Both the position numbers and the translations under genes were made by a program. Positions 34,650 to 44,628 of a DNA stretch of 64,000 nucleotides are shown piece by piece. Below the pieces are notes generated by a model, which did no database searches, was not told where the DNA came from, and saw nothing but the letters and a program-made list of their open reading frames with translations. The DNA comes from Rufibacter immobilis (GTDB taxonomy: Bacteria > Bacteroidota > Bacteroidia > Cytophagales > Hymenobacteraceae), in NCBI RefSeq assembly GCF_003721565.1, contig NZ_RJJE01000002.1, positions 124,001 to 188,000 of the forward strand, written 5' to 3'. Every line of letters starts with the position of its first letter. Position 1 is the first letter of the stretch.

Positions 34650-35135
34650 TCAGATCTCTAAGTCCTGCCCGTACTGAATACGCACATAAGTTACATAATC
34701 TGAGTTAATCGGCTCATGGCCTGCTAACCGAAGTTCACGGGCTACTTGCCCCCGGTGGTACGTGGCATGGTTAATAGCATGGGTAAGGATATCCTGTACT
34801 TTGGTAGAATAAGCTTTCCCTTGGGTATTGGTATAGTCAATGGTGCGGTTCAGTTCTGCTTCATCTGCGTTGGCGTATAGTTCTACCAATTTTGGCGATG
34901 TCTGCTCGTGCAGGCGGTGCAGTTCTTCCAGCGTGTGCCGTTGCAAAACCGTAACCGGGCTTTTAGTGCCGGTAATACGGGCAATCCAGATGGCTTGGGC
35001 ATTCAATACGTGGCTGAACATAAGTTGGGCATAGTCTGGAAGATCGCCTTCAATGCGGTCCATGCTTTTCAGAACCCGGGCGTTTGCCCAGACATTATAT
35101 TCCGTTAGGTTCTTGAGTACGTCGTTTGATGTCAT
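34650..35135 (-). CDS. DinB family protein
   Basis: 161 residues from ATG 35135. The frame is open to 35192, but a TACTTTTG promoter-like box at 35190-35197 overlaps that region, and MTSNDVLKNLTEYNVWANARVL is the usual family N-terminus. The fold is the DinB/YfiT four-helix bundle with three His ligands: His in LMFSHVLNAQ, then HAINHATYHRGQV. These enzymes are metal-dependent hydrolases or thiol-S-transferases using bacillithiol or similar cofactors; the substrate is unknown. It is 36 nt from dgkA in the same direction. Confidence 0.86.
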   Translation of the reverse strand: MTSNDVLKNLTEYNVWANARVLKSMDRIEGDLPDYAQLMFSHVLNAQAIWIARITGTKSPVTVLQRHTLEELHRLHEQTSPKLVELYANADEAELNRTIDYTNTQGKAYSTKVQDILTHAINHATYHRGQVARELRLAGHEPINSDYVTYVRIQYGQDLEI

Positions 35136-35189
35136 ATAAGAATAAGAAAAGTAAACACACAGAAGAAGTTTGTGCCGTTCAAAATTGGG

Positions 35190-35197
35190 CAAAAGTA
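35190..35197 (-). promoter_or_regulatory. Possible dinB promoter -7 box
   Basis: On the minus strand it reads TACTTTTG, matching TAnnTTTG, about 55 nt before the chosen ATG. It supports the later start over 35192. Confidence 0.5.
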
Positions 35198-35228
35198 GTA
35201 AACGCGCGGTTTAGAAAGAATGTTTATT

Positions 35229-35618
35229 TCATTTTTGAAACAGAGCCCCCAAGTAAGGGAAGAACACCAGCAAACCTACTAAGGAAGCGGTAATGGAAGC
35301 TACCAAAACAGCGCCCGCCGCTATATCCTTTGCCTTGCCCGCCAACAGATGATGCCCCGGCGATACCAAGTTAACCACCACTTCAATGGCGGTATTGAAG
35401 AGTTCAGCCATCCAGACCAAGCCTATGGAGAAACAGACAAGGGCCCACTCTATCTTGGAAAGACCAACATAAAACCCAACGGCTACCACTGCCCCAGCTG
35501 ATAATACATGCCATCTCAGGTTGATCTCTGACCGGAAAGCCGCCGCAATTCCCTTAAAGGCATAGCCAAAGCTATTAAGGCGTCTTCTTATAAAAGCAGG
35601 TCGTCTTCTTTCCATCAT
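35229..35618 (-). CDS. dgkA: DgkA family diacylglycerol/undecaprenol kinase
   Basis: 129-residue small integral membrane kinase with three hydrophobic segments. The catalytic region has ELFNTAIEVVVNLVSPGHHLLAGKAKDIAAGAV, which carries the ENxxE-type Glu and the KD pair of the DgkA family. Such proteins phosphorylate diacylglycerol or undecaprenol using ATP; in Gram-positives it is undecaprenol kinase, so the lipid in this organism is uncertain. It precedes dinB, and its ATG lies 98 nt from the next gene's stop. Confidence 0.88.
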   Translation of the reverse strand: MMERRRPAFIRRRLNSFGYAFKGIAAAFRSEINLRWHVLSAGAVVAVGFYVGLSKIEWALVCFSIGLVWMAELFNTAIEVVVNLVSPGHHLLAGKAKDIAAGAVLVASITASLVGLLVFFPYLGALFQK

Positions 35619-35637
35619 GAACGCATACGAAAAGAAA

Positions 35638-35666
35638 GCGGAAGCAGGTTTGTGGCCAGCTTCCGC
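35638..35666 (-). terminator. Terminator after the acyltransferase-like gene
   Basis: GCGGAAGC and GCTTCCGC are separated by 13 nt, followed on the minus strand by CTTTCTTTTCG. It separates the upstream gene from dgkA. Confidence 0.65.
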
Positions 35667-35716
35667 AACTATGGTTAATAAGGTTAGGGAATAACAGTAG
35701 CGTTGTAGAGCAAGTA

Positions 35717-36886
35717 CTAAACTTTGATGATGATGTTCTTTCTATACATGATCCAGAGGATGATCATCCAGAAGCCAATCCAGGTGAGCGCCCACGCTAG
35801 TGATGCATTGTAAGGGTCTAAATGAGGAGTATAGAAAGTCTCATACAGATAGGTCTTGCTGTCTACTTCTCCTGAGGCTGTCTGTACCTTGATCATCCCC
35901 ATGATACGGGGAATCAGGCCTGATAAGAAGAACACCGTAATCGCATTGATGCCATAAACCAAAAATGGAGTAGTGAACTTCTGGTACCCTTTTACATCAA
36001 TAAGCCAATAGCAAAGCCCTAACCCAAGCATAGCCAATCCGGAGGTATACAGCACATATGAGCTGGTCCAAAGGCTTTTATTGATAGGAAAATGTAGATC
36101 CCAGATTAGGCCCAGGCAGGTGCAGATCACACCCCATACCATTAGCCACGCAATCTTGTTTCCGGCATCGTCTTTCTTCTTGAGCCACTGCCCTACCAGT
36201 ACTCCCGTTAAGGCGGTAGCCACGGCCGGAATAGTGCTCAAAATTCCTTCAGGGTCCCATACTTTAGTAGACTTCCATAAGTGACCAGCCAGTAATTTAT
36301 AGTCTAGCCACGCAGCCAGATTGGTAGTAGGCTGTAGATTGGCTAGACCTATACCCGGAACGGGTGCAAACATCATCACTGCCCAATACCCTATCAGTAT
36401 AACTGCAATAGTCATGATTTGGGTGCGTCGTTCCGTCTTCAGAAAGATGATACCAGCTACAATGAAGACAATCCCTATGCGCTGGAGTACACCCGGTATA
36501 CGAACAGTATCAAATTCAAACTTTGGGAACAGTGACAGGAACATGCCTAAGGCAAACAGCGTCAAGCCCCGTCTGATGATTCTTACTATTGTTTGGGTGT
36601 GTTTCTCATGGGTGAGCTTGGCTCCGGACAACGCATAGGCTATGGAAACTCCCACTATAAATAGAAAGAATGGAAAAACCAGATCTGTAGGCGTGCACCC
36701 ATGCCAAGCCGCATGCTTCAACGGCGCATAAATCTTTCCCCAGCTCCCGGGGTTGTTCACCAGAATCATGGTTAGTACGGTTATGCCCCTAAATACATCC
36801 AGAGACAGGAGCCTTGTTCTAACAGGTTTAGTCTCTTGCAGAAGGGGTTGTTCTAAACTGGGGGCTGAGGTGGGGAGAATTTGCAC
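35717..36886 (-). CDS. NagX/HGSNAT-like membrane acyltransferase
   Basis: 389-residue integral membrane protein with about ten hydrophobic segments. The opening LLSLDVFRGITVLTMILVNNPGSWGKIY, then HAAWHGCTPTDLVFPFFLFIVGVSI, is the signature of the heparan-alpha-glucosaminide acetyltransferase-like (DUF5009/NagX) family. The histidine of HAAWHG is a candidate catalytic residue. These proteins are thought to move acyl groups onto aminosugars at the membrane; a chitin/GlcNAc context is common. No sugar-degrading gene is next to it, so this is by family only. Start ATG 36886. Confidence 0.85.
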   Translation of the reverse strand: MQILPTSAPSLEQPLLQETKPVRTRLLSLDVFRGITVLTMILVNNPGSWGKIYAPLKHAAWHGCTPTDLVFPFFLFIVGVSIAYALSGAKLTHEKHTQTIVRIIRRGLTLFALGMFLSLFPKFEFDTVRIPGVLQRIGIVFIVAGIIFLKTERRTQIMTIAVILIGYWAVMMFAPVPGIGLANLQPTTNLAAWLDYKLLAGHLWKSTKVWDPEGILSTIPAVATALTGVLVGQWLKKKDDAGNKIAWLMVWGVICTCLGLIWDLHFPINKSLWTSSYVLYTSGLAMLGLGLCYWLIDVKGYQKFTTPFLVYGINAITVFFLSGLIPRIMGMIKVQTASGEVDSKTYLYETFYTPHLDPYNASLAWALTWIGFWMIILWIMYRKNIIIKV

Positions 36887-37424
36887 GGGTGGATGTTAAG
36901 AGTGTGAATCTAAAAGATCAAATTAACTTTTTGCTTCCTTCCGCTAGAAATACTCTTAGCAAAATAAACTGTGCCATAGATAGAGTGTTGAAAAGCTTAA
37001 GTGTAAGAGAGTTTTACTCATACTAGCTACAAAAGCAAATTTGTTTAAACTTATGCAGAAAGTTTGTAATGGAGATATCTTAGCTTTAATAATTAAATTA
37101 AAATCTTCCTTGTATAAAAGGAGTATCTTAGTTATTTTCAGCATTTCTTCTAGTTTCATAAACTCGATACGGACAATATTTCTGTAACTAAAGGTCTAGT
37201 TTATAAATTTTATTAAAAAGCTTTGATTTTTCTTTTACTAATTAAAAAGATCAAAATAGAATTCGATATTTAATAAATTTATAATATTGTGCCTGTTTTA
37301 TAGAAGCCTTTAAATGTTTGTATTCCTCTCTAACTCAGGAAAACTACTTTTGCTTATGATATAACTATCTCTTTTTTATTCCGATGACCAACAACAAAAC
37401 AATCATTACCTAAACCCTTTTTTT
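36887..37424. other. AT-rich intergenic region upstream of the SusC gene
   Basis: About 540 nt, visibly AT-rich, with no supported gene. It separates the divergent acyltransferase and SusC genes and contains a likely SusC promoter box at 37345. The rest is low-complexity A/T with no clear operator. Confidence 0.6.
37345..37352 (+). promoter_or_regulatory. Possible promoter of the SusC-SusD operon
   Basis: TACTTTTG matches the -7 box. A TTTG at 37317-37320 could be the -33 element, at a spacing of 24 nt where 19-21 is usual. The transcript leader would be about 70 nt. Confidence 0.45.
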
Positions 37425-40400
37425 ATGAAAATACTATTACGGCTAATGCTATTTACTTTGAGCTTATGTATTGCTCAAGCTGGTTTTGCCCAGAGCAAGA
37501 CCATTACCGGGAGGGTGACTTCCTCCGAAGACGGCTCTGCTATGCCCGGCGTGAGCGTAGTTTTAAAAGGCACAACCGTAGGTGCTTCTACAGATGGAAA
37601 TGGCCGTTATTCCATTCAGGCTCCAGTGGGAGGAGTCTTAGTGTACAGTTTTATTGGGACCATCGCTCAAGAGAAAGTTGTGGGTGCCTCTAATTCTATT
37701 GATGTTATTTTGAGAGCTGACTCTAAAGCAATTGATGAAGTTGTAGTAACAGCATTAGGTATTCAAGAAGAAAAGAAATCATTGGGCTACGCAATTACTG
37801 AAATCAAAGGGGCAGATGTAGCGCAAACACAGCGGGAGAATTTTGTCAATGGTTTAGCTGGGCGTGTGGCCGGAGTTGAGGTTACTTCTACTTCTGGTTT
37901 ACCAGGTGCTTCTTCCTCTATTGTCATTAGAGGTATTAGTTCTTTGAGTGGTAATAACCAACCCTTATTTGTGGTAGATGGGTTACCTATCAGTAATAAC
38001 ACTACCTCTACTAGCGTGTTGGCTTCAGCAGGAGTTACTGGGAAATCTTTTGAGAACAGAGGTGTTGATTTTACAAACCGTGGAGCTGATATAAACCCTG
38101 AGGATATTGAGAGTATTACTGTACTTAAAGGACCAGAAGCTTCTGCCCTATATGGAATTGAAGCTGCTTCAGGGGCAATAGTGATTACAACAAAGCGTGG
38201 TAAAGCTGGCCAAGGCCGTATTAACTATAGCTATAACACTAGAGTTAGCAAAATCACAAGACTCCCGGAGCGTCAATTAGTATATGATAGAGGCGTTAAT
38301 GGTTATACAGCTGAGGGTAATGAGGAAGTTAGATATTTTGGAAGCAAATTCCCTGAAGGGACACAGTTCTATGATAATATCGAGAGCTTTTTTGAAACAG
38401 CTATCCAACAAAAACATAATGTTTCTTTTACAGGAGGAAGTGACAAAACTCAATATCGAATTTCAGGAGCATACACAGATTCTAAAGGGTATGTTCCTAA
38501 TACAGGTCTTGATCAAATCAATTTATCCTCTTCTATCTCTTCAACGTTGAACAGATTCATCAATACGGATGTAACTTTCGATTATACTAGATCTGACAAT
38601 AACAAGTCCTTTACCGGAGCAAATGGAGCATTCCTGCATTTAATGCTTTGGCCAGTAACAGATGATGCCAGTAATTACCTGACTCCAACAGGAGGAAGAA
38701 GAGATTATGCTGGTGCTTTCTCTAATGATGTTGAAAATCCTTTCTTTAACGTCAATAAAAATAAATTTAATACGCTCACAGATAGATATAGAACCAATGT
38801 GTCGTTAACCATTGATCCTACAAACTGGTTTAAGTTCGTGGTTCAAGGAGGGGTAGACTATTATACAGAGAAGACAACTATTGTACGTCATCCAGAATCA
38901 AATACCGGGAAGTCATATGGGGGACTTTTTGATCAGTCAGTAGGGACTACACGCAATCTCACCCTTCAGTACTATGGTGCTTTTAACAAAGCATTCTTCA
39001 ATGACAGGTTTAGGGTGAATTTTAGGTTAGGAAGTATGGTACGGGATTATAATACCTTTACTGCTTCTGCTAGTGGAGAAAGATTTCAAGCTCCCAATCT
39101 TTACTCAATCAACAACACTCTACTCACTTCACAGAGAGCTTTCAACAACCTATGGCAGTATCGTAACATTGGTGCATTCAGTCAGTTAACATTAAGTTAT
39201 TCTGACATGTTATATTTGACTGTAACAGGACGTAATGACTGGACTTCTACCCTTCCGGTGGAGAATAATTCATTCTTCTACCCGTCAGCAGCAGTTAGTT
39301 TCGTATTTACAGAGTTAGCACCTTTTGCAGGAATCAAGGACATTCTTTCATACGGAAAATTGAGAGGATCCATAGCGCAGGTAGGTAAAGATGCAAGGCC
39401 ATATAGCATTCGGCCTTTCTATGAAACAGCAACAACTACAGGTGGAGGTTATAGATACGGTTTTACAGGGCCAAGCTTTGGTTTAGAGCCAGAAATGACA
39501 ACTTCATATGAATTTGGAACTGAATTGAAGTTTTTCAATGATCGTTTTGGCATTGATGCAACTTACTTTAGTAAAACATCTGAAAAGCAAATAGTTAAAG
39601 ATTTGCGCCTGAGCTATGGAACAGGTTTCGTTTTGTCTACCTTCAATGCTGGAGAAATTAAGAATGAGGGAATTGAGTTACAGATGAATGCTTCACCTGT
39701 AGTACGTCCTAACTTTACTTGGGATGTAGCTGCTAACTTTACCAAGTTCTGGAGTGAACTTGTAAGTTTACCTGAAGGTGTAACAGAGTTTTATAATTCT
39801 GATACCTTTCTCTATGGAAACGTGAGAGCAGGAGCAAGACCAGGAGGGCCACTTACTACATTTACCGGATATGACTACCTAAGAAACAATAGAGGTCAGT
39901 TAATCATTAATCCAACAACAGGCCTTCCCTCAATAAAAGAAGAATGGATTGTTGTAGGTGATAAGAATCCAGATTTTACCGTAGGGGTACAAAATACTTT
40001 CACATACAAGAACGTATCATTAAACTTCAATGTTGACTTCAGAGTTGGCGGAGATATTTATAATGCTACTGAGCACTACATGGTAACCCGCGGTATTAGC
40101 CCTAGAACCTTGAGTCGTGAGACGCCTAGGATTGTTGATGGAGTATTACAAGATGGGTTAGAGAATACAGATAATCCTACAAAGAATAACATTCCTATTG
40201 ATGTTTCTAGAAACTCATCTTACTGGAGCTCTATCTATTATAATAACACATTTATAGAAAAAGACATCAATTGGGTACGATTAAGAGATATTACTTTAAA
40301 CTACCGTTTACCTTCTGCTTTATTACAAAGAATAAAATTCATCAAAGAGTTTAACATCTATGTAACAGGAACAGATTTGTTTATTCTTACAAACTATTCT

Positions 40401-40523
40401 GGGCTTGATCCTATAGGAGCTGGTACATCAGCTGCTACTGGCGGTGCAGGAGGTGTGGGTATGGATTATGGGAACTTCCCAACACCTAGAGGACTAAACT
40501 TTGGAATTAGAGCAGGATTTTAA
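37425..40523 (+). CDS. SusC/RagA-type TonB-dependent outer-membrane transporter
   Basis: 1032 residues. The signal peptide MKILLRLMLFTLSLC ends in GFAQ, followed by the CarboxypepD_reg-like domain (TITGRVTSSEDGSAMPGVSVVLKGTTVGASTDGNGRYSI fragments, residues about 25-95). TonB-box-like DEVVVTALGI is near residue 105, then the plug domain with NGLAGRVAGVEVTSTSG, VIRGISSLSG and LFVVDGLPI. The rest is the barrel, ending in GLNFGIRAGF. With the next gene it forms a SusC-SusD pair for TonB-powered uptake of glycans or peptides. AT-rich codon use sets it apart from its neighbours. Confidence 0.97.
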   Translation: MKILLRLMLFTLSLCIAQAGFAQSKTITGRVTSSEDGSAMPGVSVVLKGTTVGASTDGNGRYSIQAPVGGVLVYSFIGTIAQEKVVGASNSIDVILRADSKAIDEVVVTALGIQEEKKSLGYAITEIKGADVAQTQRENFVNGLAGRVAGVEVTSTSGLPGASSSIVIRGISSLSGNNQPLFVVDGLPISNNTTSTSVLASAGVTGKSFENRGVDFTNRGADINPEDIESITVLKGPEASALYGIEAASGAIVITTKRGKAGQGRINYSYNTRVSKITRLPERQLVYDRGVNGYTAEGNEEVRYFGSKFPEGTQFYDNIESFFETAIQQKHNVSFTGGSDKTQYRISGAYTDSKGYVPNTGLDQINLSSSISSTLNRFINTDVTFDYTRSDNNKSFTGANGAFLHLMLWPVTDDASNYLTPTGGRRDYAGAFSNDVENPFFNVNKNKFNTLTDRYRTNVSLTIDPTNWFKFVVQGGVDYYTEKTTIVRHPESNTGKSYGGLFDQSVGTTRNLTLQYYGAFNKAFFNDRFRVNFRLGSMVRDYNTFTASASGERFQAPNLYSINNTLLTSQRAFNNLWQYRNIGAFSQLTLSYSDMLYLTVTGRNDWTSTLPVENNSFFYPSAAVSFVFTELAPFAGIKDILSYGKLRGSIAQVGKDARPYSIRPFYETATTTGGGYRYGFTGPSFGLEPEMTTSYEFGTELKFFNDRFGIDATYFSKTSEKQIVKDLRLSYGTGFVLSTFNAGEIKNEGIELQMNASPVVRPNFTWDVAANFTKFWSELVSLPEGVTEFYNSDTFLYGNVRAGARPGGPLTTFTGYDYLRNNRGQLIINPTTGLPSIKEEWIVVGDKNPDFTVGVQNTFTYKNVSLNFNVDFRVGGDIYNATEHYMVTRGISPRTLSRETPRIVDGVLQDGLENTDNPTKNNIPIDVSRNSSYWSSIYYNNTFIEKDINWVRLRDITLNYRLPSALLQRIKFIKEFNIYVTGTDLFILTNYSGLDPIGAGTSAATGGAGGVGMDYGNFPTPRGLNFGIRAGF

Positions 40524-40534
40524 CTAAAAGTTAC

Positions 40535-42163
40535 ATGAAGAGAATAATATATATATCGCTTATAGCTGTATGTACCCTTGTATCTACTAGCTGTGAGAAT
40601 TGGTTAGATGTTAATACTAACCCTAATGGTCCAGATGCTATCTTACCACCAGACTTGTACCTGCCACAAATTCAATCTGAATTGTCTGTGGCTATTCAAT
40701 GGGATGCTAGATATGCGGGTCAATATACGCAAGATTGGGTTTCTACAGGTGTAGATAATGTCTTTGACGCCCATGGGCACCCTACTTCCAGTGATGCTTA
40801 TTCTCAATTATGGAGAGCGGTCTACTTCAGCATGGGTTATAACCTCATAGACATGATGAATAGTGCAGAGGCATCACAAAAGTATGATTTTGTGGGAGTA
40901 GGCCACATACTCAAAGCTTTAGGATGGCAAATGCTCACAGACTATCATGGAGAAATTATCTTATCAGAAGCTTTTACTCCTGATCAAAGAACATTTGAGT
41001 ATGATAATCAAGAGTTTGTATACAATGAAATTAAAAAGGAGCTACAATTAGGTATTCAAAATCTTGAAAGAACAGACGGAATTGATGCAAATGGTTCTGG
41101 TTTAAGAACCGCAGATTTAATTTATAATGGTGACCGTTCAAAATGGATCAAATTTGCATATGGTTTACTAGCTATCAATGCCAATAGACTTACAAACAAG
41201 AGTAGCTATAATCCGGATGAAGTAATCACCAATTTGAATAAATCATTTACCAGCAATGCAGATGACGCTCTTATAAGATATGAAGGGACAAACTCTGCTA
41301 ATGCTAACTGGTATGGGCCCATCAGAAACAACTTAGGAGCATTAAGGCAATCCACTTTTATAATTGGCTTACTCAATGGAACGAATCCATCTTTGATGCC
41401 TGCTGCGAATGATCCAGTTTTAACAACAGAAAAGCTAAATGATCCTCGTATTGCTGCAATGATGGCACCTGCCCCAGATGGTAAATACAGAGGGCTTACC
41501 CCACTTGCTGGATTAGGATCTGTTGTGGCAGAAAGGCCCAATACATTTTGGGGAACAACTTCTGGTAACGTAGTTACTCCAAGCAGTCAACAAGTGTACT
41601 TGTTTGGAAATGCTACTCCACATCCTATCATGACCTATGCTATGCTTCAATTCATAAGAGCAGAGGCAGAATGGCGTAAGGCAAAAGGAGCTTCACAACA
41701 AGCACTGGATGCATATAAAGCTGGAGTTACTGCTCATATTGATTTTGCACGTCAATTTGCAGTAGACAAAGCACTATATGATCAAAGAAGAACTGCTTAC
41801 TTAGGCAGTGAAGAAACAATTCCAACTACTCCTGTTGGTCTTACGCTCTCAAAGATTATGTTACAAAAATATATTGCAACTTGGGGTTGGGGACTAGGAA
41901 TGATGGAGACTTGGTCAGACTTTAGGAGATACCACTATAATGTTGATGTAGTGCCAAATGATGGTATTACTACTACAGGAGTGTACACAGGGTTTGTATT
42001 GCCATCAGCATTAGCAGTCAGCAATAATGGTCAGCTTGCTTATAGAGCACGGCCAAGATTCAATTCAGAATACATGTGGAATAAAGATGCCCTTGAAAAA
42101 ATAGGTGGTTTTGATCCTGCGTTCCATACATTTGAAACTTGGTTTAGTAAGCCTAGCGAATAA
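40535..42163 (+). CDS. SusD/RagB-type surface lipoprotein
   Basis: 542 residues. The lipobox is STSC at residues 17-20 after MKRIIYISLIAVCTLVS. The opening ENWLDVNTNPNGPDAILPPDLYLPQIQ is the SusD-like family start. The helical core follows with TPR-like parts, and the C-terminal half has YALLQFIRAEAEWRKAKG and TWFSKP. SusD proteins sit on SusC at the outer surface as the lid that captures substrate. The stop of SusC is 11 nt upstream, so the genes are co-transcribed. No substrate-specific hydrolase is in the operon, so the nutrient cannot be named. Confidence 0.95.
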   Translation: MKRIIYISLIAVCTLVSTSCENWLDVNTNPNGPDAILPPDLYLPQIQSELSVAIQWDARYAGQYTQDWVSTGVDNVFDAHGHPTSSDAYSQLWRAVYFSMGYNLIDMMNSAEASQKYDFVGVGHILKALGWQMLTDYHGEIILSEAFTPDQRTFEYDNQEFVYNEIKKELQLGIQNLERTDGIDANGSGLRTADLIYNGDRSKWIKFAYGLLAINANRLTNKSSYNPDEVITNLNKSFTSNADDALIRYEGTNSANANWYGPIRNNLGALRQSTFIIGLLNGTNPSLMPAANDPVLTTEKLNDPRIAAMMAPAPDGKYRGLTPLAGLGSVVAERPNTFWGTTSGNVVTPSSQQVYLFGNATPHPIMTYAMLQFIRAEAEWRKAKGASQQALDAYKAGVTAHIDFARQFAVDKALYDQRRTAYLGSEETIPTTPVGLTLSKIMLQKYIATWGWGLGMMETWSDFRRYHYNVDVVPNDGITTTGVYTGFVLPSALAVSNNGQLAYRARPRFNSEYMWNKDALEKIGGFDPAFHTFETWFSKPSE

Positions 42164-42175
42164 AATTTTAAAGAT

Positions 42176-43051
42176 ATGAGATATATACTCACTAGAACAT
42201 TTGCGCTACTAGCTGCAGTAATCATGCTGGGAGCTTGCGAGAAAAATGAGCTTCCAGAGATTACAGAAGCTTACAATGTCAGTACTAAGGCTAAAGTGAA
42301 GTTCTTCTTTCATTCACAGGGAGCACCTGCTGCGGCATTCTATGTGAATGATGTGAAAGTTACTGCCATTGCCCCGGTTGCAACAGGTGCAACAGCCGGG
42401 CAGTTAAGGGGTCAGGGTTTTGGTACAGTATTCCCCAATAACAATTATGCAGAAGTGGATGCCGGTAGTTTTAAGATGCGGGTAATAGATGTAGAAGCTT
42501 CTAAAACAGCTGGTCAATTGGTTGAATTGACAGCTAAAGAAATTACATTAGAGCCAGCTACTTTTTATTCAGCCTATTTTGTAGGTGTACCAGCTACAGC
42601 TACTTCTCCTGCAACGTATGAGATTCATTTGGCAAGAGATAATCAGCCTGTATCAGATTTTAGTAAAGTTTGGTGGAGATTTGTTAACACTATGGCAGAA
42701 GCTCCCTTTAAAGTAGATGCTTATGCCGTGAAAGCGAAGGTTCCGGCTACGGCTACTGCGCCTGAAGTGCCTGCTGTAATTGTACCTTTAGGAATGAATC
42801 TAGATTATAAACAACAAGGTGACTATGTACAATTGCCTGTTGTCGGTACTTGGGTTTTCAAAGTGTATCCTTCTGGAACAACGTATGACCCTGAAACCTC
42901 AGCACCGTATATTTCTCACTCACTTGCTGTAACTAATTCTCATTTTGGGCGTGTTTATACAACCCAAATAAGGGGTAAATATGAGGCTCCAGTTCCTCCA
43001 AGTATAACTCCTGTTACTACGGGCAAAATTGACTATTGGAGAGAAAGATAA
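42176..43051 (+). CDS. DUF4397 domain lipoprotein, third gene of the Sus operon
   Basis: 291 residues. The lipobox is LGAC in MRYILTRTFALLAAVIMLGAC. The mature protein is a DUF4397-type beta-rich domain, with AKVKFFFHSQGAPAAAFYVNDVKVTA near the start, then ELTAKEITLEPATFYSAYFVGVPATATSP. Many residues are Ala, Thr and Pro. Placed 12 nt after the SusD stop, it is probably the surface glycan- or ligand-binding third subunit often found after SusD, but that is inferred from position. A strong terminator follows. Confidence 0.85.
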   Translation: MRYILTRTFALLAAVIMLGACEKNELPEITEAYNVSTKAKVKFFFHSQGAPAAAFYVNDVKVTAIAPVATGATAGQLRGQGFGTVFPNNNYAEVDAGSFKMRVIDVEASKTAGQLVELTAKEITLEPATFYSAYFVGVPATATSPATYEIHLARDNQPVSDFSKVWWRFVNTMAEAPFKVDAYAVKAKVPATATAPEVPAVIVPLGMNLDYKQQGDYVQLPVVGTWVFKVYPSGTTYDPETSAPYISHSLAVTNSHFGRVYTTQIRGKYEAPVPPSITPVTTGKIDYWRER

Positions 43052-43063
43052 TCCACCCAAAAG

Positions 43064-43114
43064 CTTAAAACGAAGAAGCCCCCTCTGTATAAGAGGGGGC
43101 TTCTTCGTTTTAAG
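43064..43114. terminator. Bidirectional terminator, Sus operon / fumC
   Basis: 23-bp perfect arms (CTTAAAACGAAGAAGCCCC at the start) around GTATA, with T-rich ends on both strands. Confidence 0.88.
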
Positions 43115-43141
43115 CATGTTTTTGCCAAATCAGGTCAAAAC
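43107..43141. repeat. Possible decayed palindrome-family element, copy M
   Basis: TTTTTGCCAAATCAGGTCAAAAC resembles the divergent arm of copy N (TTTTTCCCAAATCAGGCG). Neither arm is intact, so assignment is weak. It overlaps the terminator end. Confidence 0.35.
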
Positions 43142-43146
43142 CGGAA

Positions 43147-44541
43147 TTACTTCAAGCTACCAATCATATCCTCAGGCCGAACCCACTCCGTGAATTGCTC
43201 ATCGGTCAACAAGCCTAAGTCAAGGGCAGCTTGGCGGAGGGTAGTGCCTTCTTTGTGGGCTTTCTTAGCAATTTTGGCGGCATTGTCATAACCTACGTGC
43301 GGGTTTAGGGCGGTTACCAGCATCAGAGAGTTCTCTAGCTGGCGCTTGATCACCCCGTGGTTCGGTTCTATGCCTACGGCGCAGTGTTTGTCAAAAGAAT
43401 CACAGGCATCGCCAATAAGGCGGGCGCTCATGATGAGGTTGAAGATCATGACAGGCTTGAACACGTTCAGCTCAAAATGGCCGTTCATGCCACCTACAGA
43501 TACTGCTACATCGTTCCCCATTACCTGGGCACACACCATGGTCATGGCTTCGGCCTGGGTTGGGTTTACTTTACCAGGCATGATGGAAGAACCCGGCTCG
43601 TTTTCTGGGATGATGATTTCGCCAATACCGGAGCGCGGACCAGAAGCCAGCAGACGGATGTCATTGGCAATCTTCATGAGACTCACGGCCAGTTGCTTCA
43701 GGGCACCGTGGGTTTCCACAATGGCGTCATGGGCAGCCAGCGACTCAAATTTATTCTCGGCGGTTTTTAAAGGAAGGCCAGAGAACTCAGAGATTTTCTT
43801 CGCCACCAGTTCGGCGTAGCCTTTAGGCGTGTTCAGGCCGGTTCCTACCGCTGAGCCACCCAGTGCCAGTTCGCTTAAATGGTCTAAGGTGTTGCGCAGG
43901 GCGCGCGTGCCGTGGTCTAGCTGAGACACATAACCAGACAACTCTTGACCCAACGTGAGCGGGGTGGCGTCCATTAAGTGGGTACGGCCAATCTTCACCA
44001 CGTTCATGTACTCCTGCGCCTTGGCATGCAGGGTGTCGCGGAGTTTCTGTACCATGGGAAGGGTATGCTCGGTCACAATCTTGTAGGCCGCAATGTGCAT
44101 GGCCGTAGGAAAAGTGTCGTTGGAGGACTGTGACTTATTTACGTCATCATTGGGGTGAATCTGCTTTTTCTCGTCCATCAGGTCGCCGCCCAGCAATACG
44201 TGCGCGCGGTTAGCCACCACTTCGTTCACGTTCATGTTGCTTTGGGTACCAGAACCCGTCTGCCATACCACCAGCGGGAATTGATCGGCTAATTCACCGG
44301 CCAGGATCTCGTCGCACACGCGGCCAATGATTTCGGCTTTGTCCTGGGAGAGAACGCCCAACTCAGCGTTGGTGTAAGCGGCGGCTTTCTTCAGGATAGC
44401 GAAGGCCTCAATGATCTCAGTGGGCATCAGTTGGCCACCAATGGTGAAGTTTTCTTTGGAACGTTGGGTTTGCGCTCCCCAATATTTATCGGCGGGTACC
44501 TCTACCGGACCCATGGTGTCTTTCTCTATGCGTATGCTCAT
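43147..44541 (-). CDS. fumC: Fumarate hydratase, class II
   Basis: 464-residue tetrameric fumarase of the aspartase/fumarase superfamily; it hydrates fumarate to malate in the citric acid cycle. The superfamily signature [15 protein letters not shown] is at about residue 317. Other marks are [13 protein letters not shown] and [15 protein letters not shown], which contributes the catalytic His. [13 protein letters not shown] matches the class II type and separates it from aspartase and argininosuccinate lyase. The start is ATG 44541. Confidence 0.95.
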   Translation of the reverse strand: MSIRIEKDTMGPVEVPADKYWGAQTQRSKENFTIGGQLMPTEIIEAFAILKKAAAYTNAELGVLSQDKAEIIGRVCDEILAGELADQFPLVVWQTGSGTQSNMNVNEVVANRAHVLLGGDLMDEKKQIHPNDDVNKSQSSNDTFPTAMHIAAYKIVTEHTLPMVQKLRDTLHAKAQEYMNVVKIGRTHLMDATPLTLGQELSGYVSQLDHGTRALRNTLDHLSELALGGSAVGTGLNTPKGYAELVAKKISEFSGLPLKTAENKFESLAAHDAIVETHGALKQLAVSLMKIANDIRLLASGPRSGIGEIIIPENEPGSSIMPGKVNPTQAEAMTMVCAQVMGNDVAVSVGGMNGHFELNVFKPVMIFNLIMSARLIGDACDSFDKHCAVGIEPNHGVIKRQLENSLMLVTALNPHVGYDNAAKIAKKAHKEGTTLRQAALDLGLLTDEQFTEWVRPEDMIGSLK

Positions 44542-44598
44542 GTCTGTTAGAAAATGGTTAATACTTTAGATGCCTCAAAACTACGCAATTATTCATAA

Positions 44599-44628
44599 AA
44601 AACGGGCGACTGACTAGCCACCCGTTTT
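44599..44628 (-). terminator. Terminator after the GHL10 gene
   Basis: AAAACGGG and CCCGTTTT flank a partly paired 14-nt region, 52 nt beyond the stop of the GHL10 gene, with T-rich flanks on the minus strand. Confidence 0.6.

Noticed and set aside
36956-37159. 67-codon minus-strand frame upstream of the SusC gene
   Set aside because: AT-rich with no ribosome-binding or family support; it looks like chance coding in a low-complexity spacer.
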